In this document: piece by piece, positions 49,501-60,400 of the stretch
How positions within the stretch are numbered: position 1 is the first letter of the stretch
Layout of the letters: each line of letters begins with the position of its first letter
Assembly (NCBI GenBank): GCA_963277665.1
Contig: OY728122.1
Location: 1,542,330,868-1,542,394,867 of the forward strand
Source of the DNA: Viscum album
Lineage: Eukaryota > Streptophyta > Magnoliopsida > Santalales > Viscaceae
Reading direction: 5' to 3'
DNA: 64,000 bases
Notes under the pieces: generated by a model
Told to the model about the DNA's origin: nothing
The model's input: only the letters and a program-made list of their open reading frames with translations
Database searches by the model: none
Translations under genes and position numbers: made by a program

Positions 49501-51452
49501 CACTCAACAAATAGGTTTTAGACAGGTTTGGGTCACTATATTAACCTTAACATTTAGATTTAACTCTCAATTAAATAATTTGACATTCACCATGTCTCTT
49601 TGTATTTTTATCTTATATTGTTAATAAACTTACTATATACTTCCAAGAGAAATCCAAGTGGTTAATTAATGATACCCCTATCATTATATAAGTCCTTTGG
49701 CCTAACCTTAGTTTTTTAGGAATATAATATCAATTAATAATATAATATGTGTTTTAAAAACTCTTTTATGTCAATTTTGACACTATTTGGTATTTTGTTT
49801 TTTCTAAATTCATAACAGAATTATTACTTCAAAAATATTTATATAACCAACCCTAATAGGTCATATTAACTTATAAAATTAGTGGAATTCATAAAAAAAT
49901 CTCAAATTATATTTATTTGGATATTTATAATATCAATTAGTTTAATATTTCATTAATTAGGTAATTATTGCATCACCATTGTGTCATAAATAAATTAAAT
50001 TATTTAATGTCTAAAAATTATAAATAAAGTACCATTATGTAGGAAATCTTTTTAGATTTCTAATTAATATTTATAATCTAATTTATCTTATTTTTAACCC
50101 TATATTAAAAATGTTGTAGTTATTAAACTTTGATTTTAACTCTTTTAACTCTTCTTTGAATTAAATAATAATAAATGTCCTAATCTAATCCAAGTGGACC
50201 AAATAGGTTCATATTTTATTCCTAAGGTTGTTTTTGGTCCAATTATACTTAGCCAATATAATTAGGACATGTGTTACGGTAATAATAATATCATTTTTAC
50301 CCTTAATTATCCTATTTACTTTTAACCGTGGTAAATAAAGTAAAAACTTACTATTCACCAAAAATTATTTTTATCTTATTAAAACATATTTTACTCCTTG
50401 ATATTAACTGTGTCTCTCATATTTTTGAAATTCAACTCACAGAAGCGGTAAAATTAAGTTTTATTTGAATTTACAAATTCTCCTAGGAGGTGGGTAAAAG
50501 ACGGTGAAATGTTCACTAAAATTTTATATATCTAATATTATTAAAAAATGACTCCAATGAATTTCATTGAACTTATACGGGTATTATGTATCTATTTTGA
50601 CCTAAAATAAAAATAAAATAAATAATTATTTAAATAAAAATTCAGTTTTAAATAATAACTCATTGTTTTTCACTATTCATAAAAAATTGAATGTTTTCAG
50701 AAAAATACAAAAAATTCACCCTAAGATAATTTTAATATTTAAAATTCAAAAATGTAGTCTATTTTACCAAATTCTAAACATAGAAGTGGCATTAATTAAT
50801 TTAAAATTAATTCCCATTGTTAAAACAAATAGCATGTTTTTTAGAAACAATAACTATCAAAAGATTGATTCATGTTTATGTCCAGTTTCAAAGTGAAATT
50901 AATTCCAATAAACAACATTGGAATAAATGGTAAAAAATATAATCTATTTATACTTCCAAACCATTAAAATTTATAATTTATCACTATAAATTATTTTGAT
51001 TAAAAAAAAATTCAGTTAAAATATATTATTTTTCATTATTCACCCAAATATTAAAGTAATCAGAAAAACACCAAAAATTTATTGAAACTAAATTCTTATG
51101 TCCCAATCCCAAAGAAGAAGTTTATTTTGTCAAATTGAATATATAAAAGTTTCAAATATTGTATTTAAAAAGGGTTCACCATTAAAAGGCGGCAAAATTT
51201 CATTTCTTGAAAAATACTTCTTTTATCTGAAAAAAATTAATTTGTCCATACATTATGTCTAACAAAGTCATAATATGGATTGAAAAATTATAAGGACTAT
51301 ATAAAGTTAAAAATTATGTAAATATCATTCTTAACCACTTTTGAACGACTAGTTTGGTAAGTCATGGTGCTCTTGAGCCCGATGTTGCGTGTAGTGTAAT
51401 TTATTGAATTACTTTGAAGAACTAACGTACAATGAAATCTTGGGGTGTTACA
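46599..51452 (-). repeat. 3' LTR (4,854 bp) of LARD-like element
   Basis: The boundaries TGTAACACCC and GGGTGTTACA form perfect 10-bp inverted ends. The left 1.1 kb duplicates 54,036-55,126. It contains two GGAGACGGT..CCGTA..TACG motifs near 48,820 and 49,000 and a GTTAGCCGAGCCAAAAGGCT block near 49,321. No coding sequence. Confidence 0.82.
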
Positions 51453-53078
51453 TTCTTCAATCCTTCAATAAATTGTGTCCATGAAATTTTTAAAATCGGG
51501 CTTGGGAATATAATGGAAAGTCCCACATCGGAAAAACATTCAATAAAACTATCACATTAAAAGAATGAAAGAGAAGTACAAAGGTCACCAATGATAGCCC
51601 ATACTAGGATTCCATGAAGAAAAAAATGGATATGGAAGATAAAATAAGTTTGAACTTCTGATGGAGAGGGATAGAAAACATGATTATGAGAAAGTTAACA
51701 ACAAGAAAACCATAAACTTGTGATGGGACAAATGGTCATTAGTTTCCCAGTAGGAAAAGTAAATGGTTAACATTTTTTTGTTTTAAGTTACATTTCTTAA
51801 AGATGAGGAATTTTTTTTATGATATTGATTAAGAACATAAAGAGATATACTTACTTTTTAAGTATAGTTTCATTCATTAATAAATTTCTACCACTAAATC
51901 ATTTTTTTAAATGATGAGTATTCAAGAAGACTTGGTCACACCGGAAGAGATGGAATAAACTTCTAGAGAATCACATGATCCACAATGGATAAACTGTATA
52001 TTTACCATGTCCTTAAAGATTAATCAAAACCAAAACAACTAGTACTAGATCAGATGATCCCCCAAAGGATATTCATTTAGAGAAAGTAACACTAATATTA
52101 AAAAAATTAAACCAACAATACTCCAAAGTTAAATAAATACCATTCAATAAACAATTGTCTTTAAAATCCTTCAATATAATCCAAACTAATATTGAAACCC
52201 AAAACTTAGAAGAATTTGGTTATGTAGTCTTCCAAGTTAAATTGTATCTCCAAATGACATCAACTACTCTTAAAGTCACATACTTAAAAGTAATTAACTT
52301 AATCACATATTCTCTATTATAATCTAATCAGTTACATAAATAACTCAAATCCCTATAAATATACAATAAAAACATTGATAAAAACCCACCATTAATCCTC
52401 AAATTAAATCCCATAGTATTCTATTTTCCTAGGGCATATAGTGTTCCCAAAAAAGCAAGTCTTTAAAAATAACATTAATCACTTAATAACCAAATCATTT
52501 TCCTATAATAAGGGTATCCATTTGATAAGACATAAAATCCCAAATCAACTTATTATTGATCAATAAAATCATTTAACTAAAAATAATTAGTCACACTAAC
52601 CAGGGACTTCACGTAGTCTAGTGGTGGGTGATAAATCTCAATCGCACTCTGGTAGTGGGTTCGATTCCTACATCTTTTTCTGACGCGATGGGTTATCACA
52701 CGGTCTGCATGTTGTACTTTTTCAATAACTATATTTTATAACAATACCAAAATGAGATAAATTCCTCAAAATAACCATAACATAATTTAACCACAAATGT
52801 CATATCATTCCTTTCATTTTCATCCCAAAATATAATAACTTGTAATTGCCTCAAACCCAATGATCATATAAAACCAAATGGTTATTTATAACTATATCCC
52901 CAAGAGAAATGATAAGTCTTCCTAAAATATCATTCTCACATGGAAAACTACAGGGTTACAAATACAAGATAAAATTATTCCAAAGTAATCTCATCAACAA
53001 GGAGCACTAATACTTTTAAAAATTTCTCCAACCATTTATTTCCACATAGCTACTTCTTTGACCAAGAAAATATCCTAT
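51453..53078. other. Interior of LARD-like element, non-coding
   Basis: AT-rich and without ORFs of interest. On the element strand the sequence before the LTR (GAAGGATTGAAGAATG) is purine-rich and could be the polypurine tract. It carries the SINE-like insert at about 52,600-52,720. Confidence 0.5.
52602..52720 (+). repeat. tRNA-derived SINE-like sequence with Pol III A and B boxes
   Basis: The A box TAGTCTAGTGG is at 52,614-52,624 and the perfect B box GGTTCGATTCC at 52,658-52,668. They start 44 bp apart, the tRNA-like spacing. A T-run (CTTTTTC) follows at 52,674-52,680 and another (CTTTTTC) near 52,718-52,724. No cloverleaf with paired acceptor stem is evident, so this is not a working tRNA gene. 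Short TCACAC strings on both sides (52,591 and 52,697) might be a duplication but are too short to trust. The 3' end is uncertain. Confidence 0.5.
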
Positions 53079-53690
53079 AGAATAGGGCATTCACTCGGGT
53101 AATGGACAGGTCCCCTACATTCACGACAAATGACTGTAAATGGATTCTTGGGACCATTTTTATTTTCTTCCATAGTACTCTTCATTTTTCTTTGGCAATT
53201 CTTCACTTTATGTCCTTCTTTCCCATACGTAAAGAATTTATTTGTTCCATTGAGACACTTTCATGGGTGTCTCCTTCCACATTTCCTGCATGATGGAAAT
53301 TGAGGATTCTTCTCTCTATGGTCTCCACTGCTAGAGCTCTTATCATTCATCACCTTTCTCTTCTTTGTTGAGTCCGGGAGTTGGTTAATATATATGTTGT
53401 TGATCATATTTTTGGAAAACTAATTTGGAAAGAACATGATATCTTTTACGCCTATCAATATTCTATTTTTTTTTTGCTCATTTCCACCTCATTTCCCACA
53501 TTGTACATCATTCTCAAAGTTACTATGACTTCCTTGGAATCCATCCATTGACAAAAACTAGAAAACATTGTGTGAGTAAGAATAGTCAAAAAAGTATTTA
53601 GAAAATATCATCACACCTTATTCTCAATCAAAAACAACCTAGTATTAACCAAGGTTATTTATTCTCATCTTATATTAAAATCCTTCAAAT
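53079..53690 (-). pseudogene. gag: gag zinc-knuckle remnant of LARD-like element
   Basis: Minus-strand reading at 53,189-53,310 gives PSCRKCGRRHP, stop, KCLNGTNKFFTYGKEGHKVK then NCQRK. This is the double-Cys arrangement seen in plant gypsy Gag (CxKCGxxHxGxCLxGTxxCFxCGxxGHxxxDC), with one knuckle Cys changed to Phe/Thr. A third Cys cluster, CRECRGPVHYPSECP, follows at 53,080-53,134. Upstream (to about 53,690) is a polar linker with RKVMNDKSSSSGDHREK. The rest of Gag and all of Pol are absent, so the element could only move with proteins from an autonomous relative. Confidence 0.7.
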
Positions 53691-54021
53691 CAGTTTGTAA
53701 AGAAAACGTAAATTATCCTAAGCATATCCCCTGGGAGTGTTGTAACCAAGAGTGCAGCAAGACTCGTTGTCGTGCATCAATTCTCGTTCGAGTCTAGCTC
53801 AAAGCGGTGTTTTCGGGTTTTATCCCTAGGTAAATCTGTGTCAGATCCGCCTCTACCTTCTCGTATCCAGACATGGATGTATTGCTTGGAAAACTCACAA
53901 AATCTCTACAATACCAAAATTCTAGGAAGTTCTTCTATATTAATTCTCAAAGTCTATCTTAGGGCTATGTGCTCTAATCAGATTTTATCTAAATCTAGCT
54001 TCCAATGTTTGTACTAAACAT
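53691..54021 (-). other. 5' leader of LARD-like element
   Basis: Lies between the gag remnant and the primer-binding site. The 81-codon plus-strand ORF (53,772-54,017) is antisense and unsupported. Confidence 0.45.
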
Positions 54022-54033
54022 CCTCTGATACCA
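54022..54033 (-). other. Primer-binding site of LARD-like element
   Basis: The reverse complement reads TGGTATCAGAGG. It differs from the canonical initiator tRNA-Met site TGGTATCAGAGC only at the last base. It is two bases inside the LTR edge at 54,036. Confidence 0.9.
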
Positions 54034-54035
54034 AC

Positions 54036-55126
54036 TGTAAAGCCCCGACCCTAGTTACCCAGAGTCAGTGCATTATTATGTATCATTGGCATGACCACAA
54101 AAGATCAAGTTTCGAAAGGCCGATTAGTTTAGTAGCCTTGGAATCACTAGATACATTCATGAAGTTTACATTACATCATAAAGTGAAAAACTACAACTAC
54201 AACCTTTCTCCATAGACCACACTCATATCCTCGTATTATCCATGCAGGTCATTCATAAAATACTTCTTCACATCCTGGGAAAAATAAAACATAGGAAGCT
54301 GTGAGCTCAGATTCTTAGTAAGGATAACAATATAGCGGAAACTTTCGTAAATAAGCATAAACATTTAAGGCAGTGTATAAGACTAGAACAAAAGACTTTT
54401 AAACTTGAACTTCAGCATAATATGGAAAAGATAAAATCAAATAATTCCATTTACTTATTCACATGGATATTCTACTAGTCGAATGATCACATGCAATATC
54501 AATAACCACTTTTATAATGACGGAATGCATAATGCCAGAATATCATAACCACATAGTCAAGGCCTTGTGCCAAGTCTACAAATAAGATTTTGTCAAGGCC
54601 TTGTGGAAATACACTAGTTTGTCTCATGATACCAACCAATGCATCAAGGAGCCATATCGGTCTCCACCCGTCACTTACTAAGTCCAATTAATTCCTCATA
54701 TGAAAGGTTTGAAACATAACATAAACATTCGTATTAAAACTAGCATACTAAATGTCAATACTTTATCCAAAAACAGTGAATGGTATAAAAATATCACATC
54801 CACAGTTAACCATAACTCATTTGATACAATATGGAATATTGTATCGTATCATATTAAACTCAGTCGAGAATAATAAAGGATATTAACATAGATTAAAATA
54901 ATCATCAAACTATTGAGAGAAATATCCCACTTTTTTTGAAAACATTTAAAAGTCACACTATTTGTTAAGAATCCATTTAAAATAGAATTTTAAATAAAAG
55001 TGTCCCATAACACTTTGAAACTTTTAAAAGTAATTTTGATTTGAAAACATTAATGTCCACATAAATAAATCCTTAAAACCATTTTTAAAACATAGACATT
55101 AATGAGAAAGATTTAGAATAATAAAT
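54036..55126 (-). repeat. 5' LTR of LARD-like element, visible part
   Basis: Collinear with 46,599-47,695, with scattered substitutions. It breaks at ..GAATAATAAAT where the CACTA end begins. In the left LTR the same place (near 47,694) continues AAATCTTTAAAACATTTT, so the remainder should lie beyond the CACTA element. Confidence 0.88.
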
Positions 55127-55142
55127 CACTACTGGAAATAGG
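55127..55142 (+). repeat. CACTA terminal inverted repeat (left)
   Basis: CACTACTGGAAATAGG, then TTTTTCCCAACGG. It matches the plant consensus of CACTA followed by a (C/T)(A/T)GAAA-type stretch. The partner terminus is not in the window. Confidence 0.8.
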
Positions 55143-55147
55143 ATTTT

Positions 55148-55485
55148 TCCCAACGGGTGTTTACCAACGGTTGGCATAAACCGTTGGGGTTGATGGGATT
55201 AGGACATATTTACCAACGGTTATACAGAACCGTTGGCAAAGGAATGTCCAGGGAAGGATTTCCCAATGGTTTAGTGAAACCGTTGGGAAAGGCCACCCCT
55301 TTTCCAATGGTTTCCCCAAACCGTTGGTAAAGGGGTGTCTTGGAGACACTTTAGCCAAAAGTTCTAGTGAACTGTTGGGAAAAGTACCCCTAGAGAACCC
55401 CTTTGCCAACGGTTCCCCTAAACCGTTGGGAAAAGGTTCCTTTCCCAACGGTTTTTAAAAACCGTTGGGAAAGCATTCCCCCAAA
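55148..55485. repeat. Subterminal CCAACGGTT / AACCGTTGG repeats
   Basis: At least 14 copies of a 9-10-bp motif occur, alternating in orientation as pairs (for example ACCAACGGTT at about 55,164 with AACCGTTGG about 20 bp on). Some have changed to CCAATGGTT. In well-studied CACTA elements such repeats bind the TNPA-type protein. That role here is inferred from position and arrangement. ORFs over the array (95, 65, 87 aa) are incidental. Confidence 0.85.
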
Positions 55486-55576
55486 TACAGGCACGGGCCT
55501 GCTCTCCCCCCATTCGGACAGAACCCTAAATTTCTTATCCAGCGGGGCTGCTCTCCCTCCTCTCATTAACTCCCTC

Positions 55577-55837
55577 CATCCGAACATCAGAACAGGTGAA
55601 AACTCATCTGAAATCAGGTATTTTTTCCTTTATACACATATACTATCTTATTTTTATTGTTATTGATCTCATATTTGAGTTTTAATTTATCAATCGAGCT
55701 CCAACTCTCTGCTAATCTTGAACTCCCCATCCGAATAGGTGAAAACCCAGCTGAATCATCTCAAATCTGGTATTTTATTCTTTATACATATATGGTACCT
55801 TGTTTTTATTGTTATTGATCTAATATTTTTGTTTTAA
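55577..55837. repeat. Direct duplication of ~110 bp, copies 150 bp apart
   Basis: The two blocks at about 55,577-55,683 and 55,727-55,837 share CATCCGAA..AGGTGAAAAC, CTTTATACA.ATAT and TTTTTATTGTTATTGATCT in the same order. Both lie just inside the subterminal region, where a CACTA promoter would be expected. Confidence 0.7.
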
Positions 55838-56800
55838 GTTAGGATTTTGATGTGATTTCACCGTGAAAAATAGGTAAATGAATGAATATGTTGTTAATTA
55901 ATTAGTTTCCCCTGGAATATCAGTTGTGTTATAATGCCCATGATAAATAAAGGGGTAATGTAATAAAAGACCTTGAATAAATATATTGTGGAAGTTGGGG
56001 TATGTTGCCTCTATGAGAGGTTTTTTGTTCTGTTTCATTGTATGTTGTAGTGTGTTTTATGGGGATTGAGGTGACCAGTTGGACTTTGTGATATGTGGGG
56101 TTGTAATGTGATGGTTAGTAGGCATGGAGGTGACATGTGAAGTTGTATGATAGTGATGATGTGTGGTGGTGTTGTGTCGTGTGGAGGTGTTGTGTGATGA
56201 AGTTGTGGTGTATGATGTGTGGTAAATGGATTTAATTAATTTAACATTAAATGAATGGACAATGTAAGTGTTAATGAAGTGGCTTATAAATGAATGTGAG
56301 AAATGCTATGCATCTTGTGTGGTGGTGGTGTGGTTTATGTGTTTTATGGTAGTAGTGAAGTGTGTGATTATGCAGTTAATGTGATCCCATAGGTTGAGTA
56401 TTTTGTGCTATCTATATATCATGTATTTTTATGTTATTTCTACACATTCCCAACCAGAGTTGGATAAACTTACCAACGATCAGAGGTTTTGAGTTATGGG
56501 TATTTTTTCTAATATCTAGGATGATGGTTATATGTTTGGATAGCTACCATGTCTTCCCTAATCTTCCTTCAAAAGTGATTGACCATGTGTTTTTAGGCAA
56601 GATGCGATGTGATTGTCCATGTGTCTTCAGGTGAGATGTACTATGATTTTCCTAGTGTTTTCCAGTGAGGTGTGATGTGATAAGGCTATAATAAGATGTG
56701 GAATTTGGTTGGGGTCATGTAGGGTAGGAGGATGGCACAAGGTTGATGTTATTCATGTTCATGATACCCTACTAATATGGTTATGGGATGAGGCATGCTG
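55838..56800. other. CACTA interior, no gene seen; GT-rich stretch and 34-bp repeats
   Basis: There is no recognisable transposase motif. The region 56,040-56,380 is GT-rich low-complexity DNA. At about 56,579-56,682 an approximately 34-bp unit with core CCATGTGTTTTTAGG..GATG.GATGTGATT is repeated three times imperfectly. Confidence 0.5.
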
Positions 56801-56804
56801 TTAT

Positions 56805-57490
56805 GTGAACAACCCCCCGGACACTCCCCGGACAGCCCCCCGAACAGCCCCCCCCCCCCCCACCCCACCCTCCTCCTTGGACCCCGAACACCCCCCAGAC
56901 ACCCCCCGAACACCCCCCGAACACCCCCCGGACAGCCCCCCGGACAGCCCCCCGAACAGCCCCCCCCCCCCCACCCTCCTCCCTGGACCCCGAACACCCC
57001 CCCGGACACCCCCCAGACAGCCCCGAACAGCCCCCCGAACAGCCCCCCCCCCCCCCCACCCTCCTCCTTGGACCCCAGACACCCCCCAAACACCCCCCGG
57101 ACAGCCCCTCGAACAACCCCCAGATAGTCCCCCGGACAGCCCCCCCACCCACCTCCTTGTACCCCGGACAAGCCCTCGAACACCCCCACGGACAGCCCCC
57201 CGGACACCCCCCGTAAAACCCTCCAAACACCCCCCCAGACAGTCCCTAGACAGCCCCTCGAACAGACCCCCCCCCCATCCTCCCTGGACCCCGGACAGCC
57301 CCCCCCCCCTCCCTAGACCCCGGACAGCCCCCCCCCCCCCTCCCTGGACCCCGGACAGCCCCCCGGACAGCCCCCCGAACAACCCCCCCACCCTCCTCCC
57401 TGGACCCTGGACAGCCCCCCAGACACTCCCCAGACAGCCACCCGAACAGCCCCCCCTGCTCTTTGGACCCCGGACACTCCCCGGACCCCC
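56805..57490. repeat. C-rich minisatellite (CCCCCCGGACA/CCCCCCGAACA)n
   Basis: About 685 bp of 11-12-bp units such as CCCCCCGGACAG and CCCCCCGAACAG, with inserts CACCCTCCTCCTTGGACCCC recurring every 60-120 bp and runs of up to about 15 C. The strand bias is extreme (G-runs only on the minus strand). It is open in several frames only because it is simple repeat, so the Pro-rich and Gly-rich ORFs of 110-266 codons are not called. It joins the 344-bp satellite at GGACCCCC.TCACGCGCG. Confidence 0.9.
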
Positions 57491-60400
57491 ATCACGCGCG
57501 TTTACGTAGCGCGCGCATCACTTAAAACACGCATATTGAGCCGTACGGCGCACACCGCACATCCGATTGATGTTCCGTATGCGCGTACACGTCACGAATA
57601 ATAATTAGAATGTTGCACAGTGGTTTCAGGTGAATCTGAGGTCGTCCGCTATGAATTTGACCGTTTGACGCCCGTTTTGGCCGTTTATGACACCAGAACT
57701 TCGTTGTCGGTCACCGCGGGCACATGGCAGGTCCAATTGACGTTCTGTCTACTATAACACATCCTAAATCACTCACCCGTATTTGTCGTCTTATTTCAGG
57801 CCATTCCGACTTCATTCGGCCCGTTTGGACCCCCCTCACGCGCGTTTACGAAGCGCGTGCATCACTTAAAACACGCATATTGAGCCGTACCGCGCCCACT
57901 GCACGTCCGATTGATGTGATGTCTGCGCGTACACGTCACGAATAATAATTAGAATGTTTCACGGTGGTTTCAGCTCAATCTGAGGTCGTCCACTATGAAT
58001 TTGACCGTTTGACGCCCGTTTTGGCCGTTTACGACACCAGAACTGCGTTGTCGGTCACCGCGGGCACACAGCACGTCCGATTGACGTGCCGTCTAGTCTA
58101 CCACTTCAGAAATCACTCACCCGTATTTGTCGTCTGATTTCAGGTCATTCCGACTTCGTTCGGCCCGTTTGGACCCCCCTCACGCGCGTTTACGAAGCGC
58201 GCGCATCACTTAAAACACGCATATTGAGTTGTACCGCGCAAACCGCACGTCCGATTGACATGCTGTCTGCGCGTACACATCACGAATAATAATTATAATG
58301 TTGTACGGTGGTTTTAGCTCAATCCGAGGTCATCCTCTATGAATTTGACCATTGGACGCTCGTTTTGGCCGTTTATGACACCAGAACTGCGTTGTCGGTC
58401 ACCGCGGGAACACGGGAAGTCCGATTGATGTTCCGTCTGCTCGACCACTTCATAAATCACTCACTAGTATTTGTCGTCTGATTTCAGTCCATTAAGACAT
58501 CGTTCGGCCCATTTAAACACCCCTCATGCGCGGTTATGAAGCGCACACATCACTTAAAACACGAATATTAAGCCGTACCGCATAAACCGCACGTCCGATT
58601 GACGTTCCGTCTAGGCGTACACGTCACGAATAATAATTAGAATGTTGCACGGTGGTTTCAGCTCAATCTGAGGTCGTCCACTATGAATTTGACCATTTGA
58701 CGCCCGTTTTGGCCGTTTATGACACCAGAACTGCGTTGTCGGTCACCGCGGGCACACGACACGTCCGATTGATGTGTCGTCTGCTTGACCACTTCATAAA
58801 TCACTCACCCGTATTTGTCGTCTGATTTCAGGCCATTCCGAAATCGTTCGTCCTGTTTGGACCACCCTCACGCGCGTTTACTAAGCGCACGCATCACTTA
58901 AAACATGAATATTGAGCCGTACCGCGCAAACTGCACGTCCGATTGACATGTCGTCTATGCGTACACATCACGAATAATAATTAGAATGTTTCACGGTGGT
59001 TTCAGCTCAATCCGAGGTCGTCCGCTATGAATTTGACCGTTGGACGCCCGTTTTGGCCGTTTATGACACCAGAACTGCGTTGTCGGTCACCGTGGGCACA
59101 CGGCACGTCCGATTGATCTGTCGTCTGCTCGACCACTTCATAAATCACTCACCCATATTTGTCGTCTGATTTCAGGCCATTCTGACTTCGTTCGGCCCGT
59201 TTGGACCACCCTCACGTGCGTTTACGAAGTGCGCGCATCACTTAAAACATGAATATTGAGTTGTACCGCGCAAACCGCACGTCCGATTAACGTTCCGTTT
59301 GCGCGTACACGTCACGAATAATAATTAGAATGTTTCATAGTGGTTTCAGCTCAATCTGAGGTCGTACGCTATGAATTTGACCGTTGGACGCCCGTTTTGG
59401 CCGTTTATGACACCAGAACTGCGTTGTCGGTCACCGCGGGCACACGGCACGTCCGATTGACATGTCGTCGGCTCGACCACTTCATAAATCACTCACCTGT
59501 ATTTTTTCGTCTGATTTCAGGCCATTCTGACTTCGTTCGGCCTGTTTGGACCCCCCTCACGCGCGTTAACGAAGCACGCGCATCACTTAAAACACGAATA
59601 TTGAGCCATATCGCGCAAACCGCACATCCGATTGAAGTGACGTCTGCGCGTACACATCACGAATAATAATTAGAATGTTTCACGGTGGTTTCAGCTCAAT
59701 TTGAGGTCGTCTTCTATGAATTTGACCGTTGGACGCCCCTTTTGGCCGTTTATGACACCAGAACTGCGTTGTCGGTCACCGCGGGCACACGGCATGTCCG
59801 ATTGATGTGTCGTCTGATCGACCACTTCATAAATCACTCACCCATATTTTTTGTCTGATTTCAGGCCATTTCGACTTCGTTCGGCCCGTTTAGACCCCCC
59901 TCAGGTGCGTTTACGAAACGCACGCATCACTTAAAACATGAATATTGAGCCGTACCACGCAAACCGCACGTCCAATTGACGTGCTCTCTGTACTTACACG
60001 TCACGAATAATAATTAGAATGTTTCACGGTGATTTCAGCTCAATACGAGGTCGTCCGCTATGAATTTGACCGTTTCACGCCCGTTTTGGCCGTTTATGAC
60101 ACCAGAACTGCGTTGTCGGTCACCGCGGGCACACGGCACGTCCGATTAACGTGCCGTCTACTCGAACACTTCATAAATCACTCACCCGTATTTTTCGTCT
60201 GATTTCAGGCCATTCCGAAATCGTTCGGCCTGTTTGGACCACCCTCACGCGCGTTTACGAAGCGCGCGCATCACTTAAAACACGAATATTGAGCTGTACC
60301 GTGCAAACCGCACGTCCGATTGACGTGTCGTCTATGCGTACACATCAAGAATAATAATTATAATGTTTCACGGTGGTTTCAGCTCAATCCGAGGTCGTCT

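Noticed and set aside
52602..52680. Functional tRNA gene
   Set aside because: A and B boxes are present, but I find no paired acceptor stem or plausible anticodon arm. A SINE-like origin fits better.
56709..57509. 266-codon proline-rich ORF and overlapping glycine-rich ORFs on the minus strand
   Set aside because: They exist only because the C-rich minisatellite lacks stop codons in several frames on both strands. There is no unique domain and no start context.
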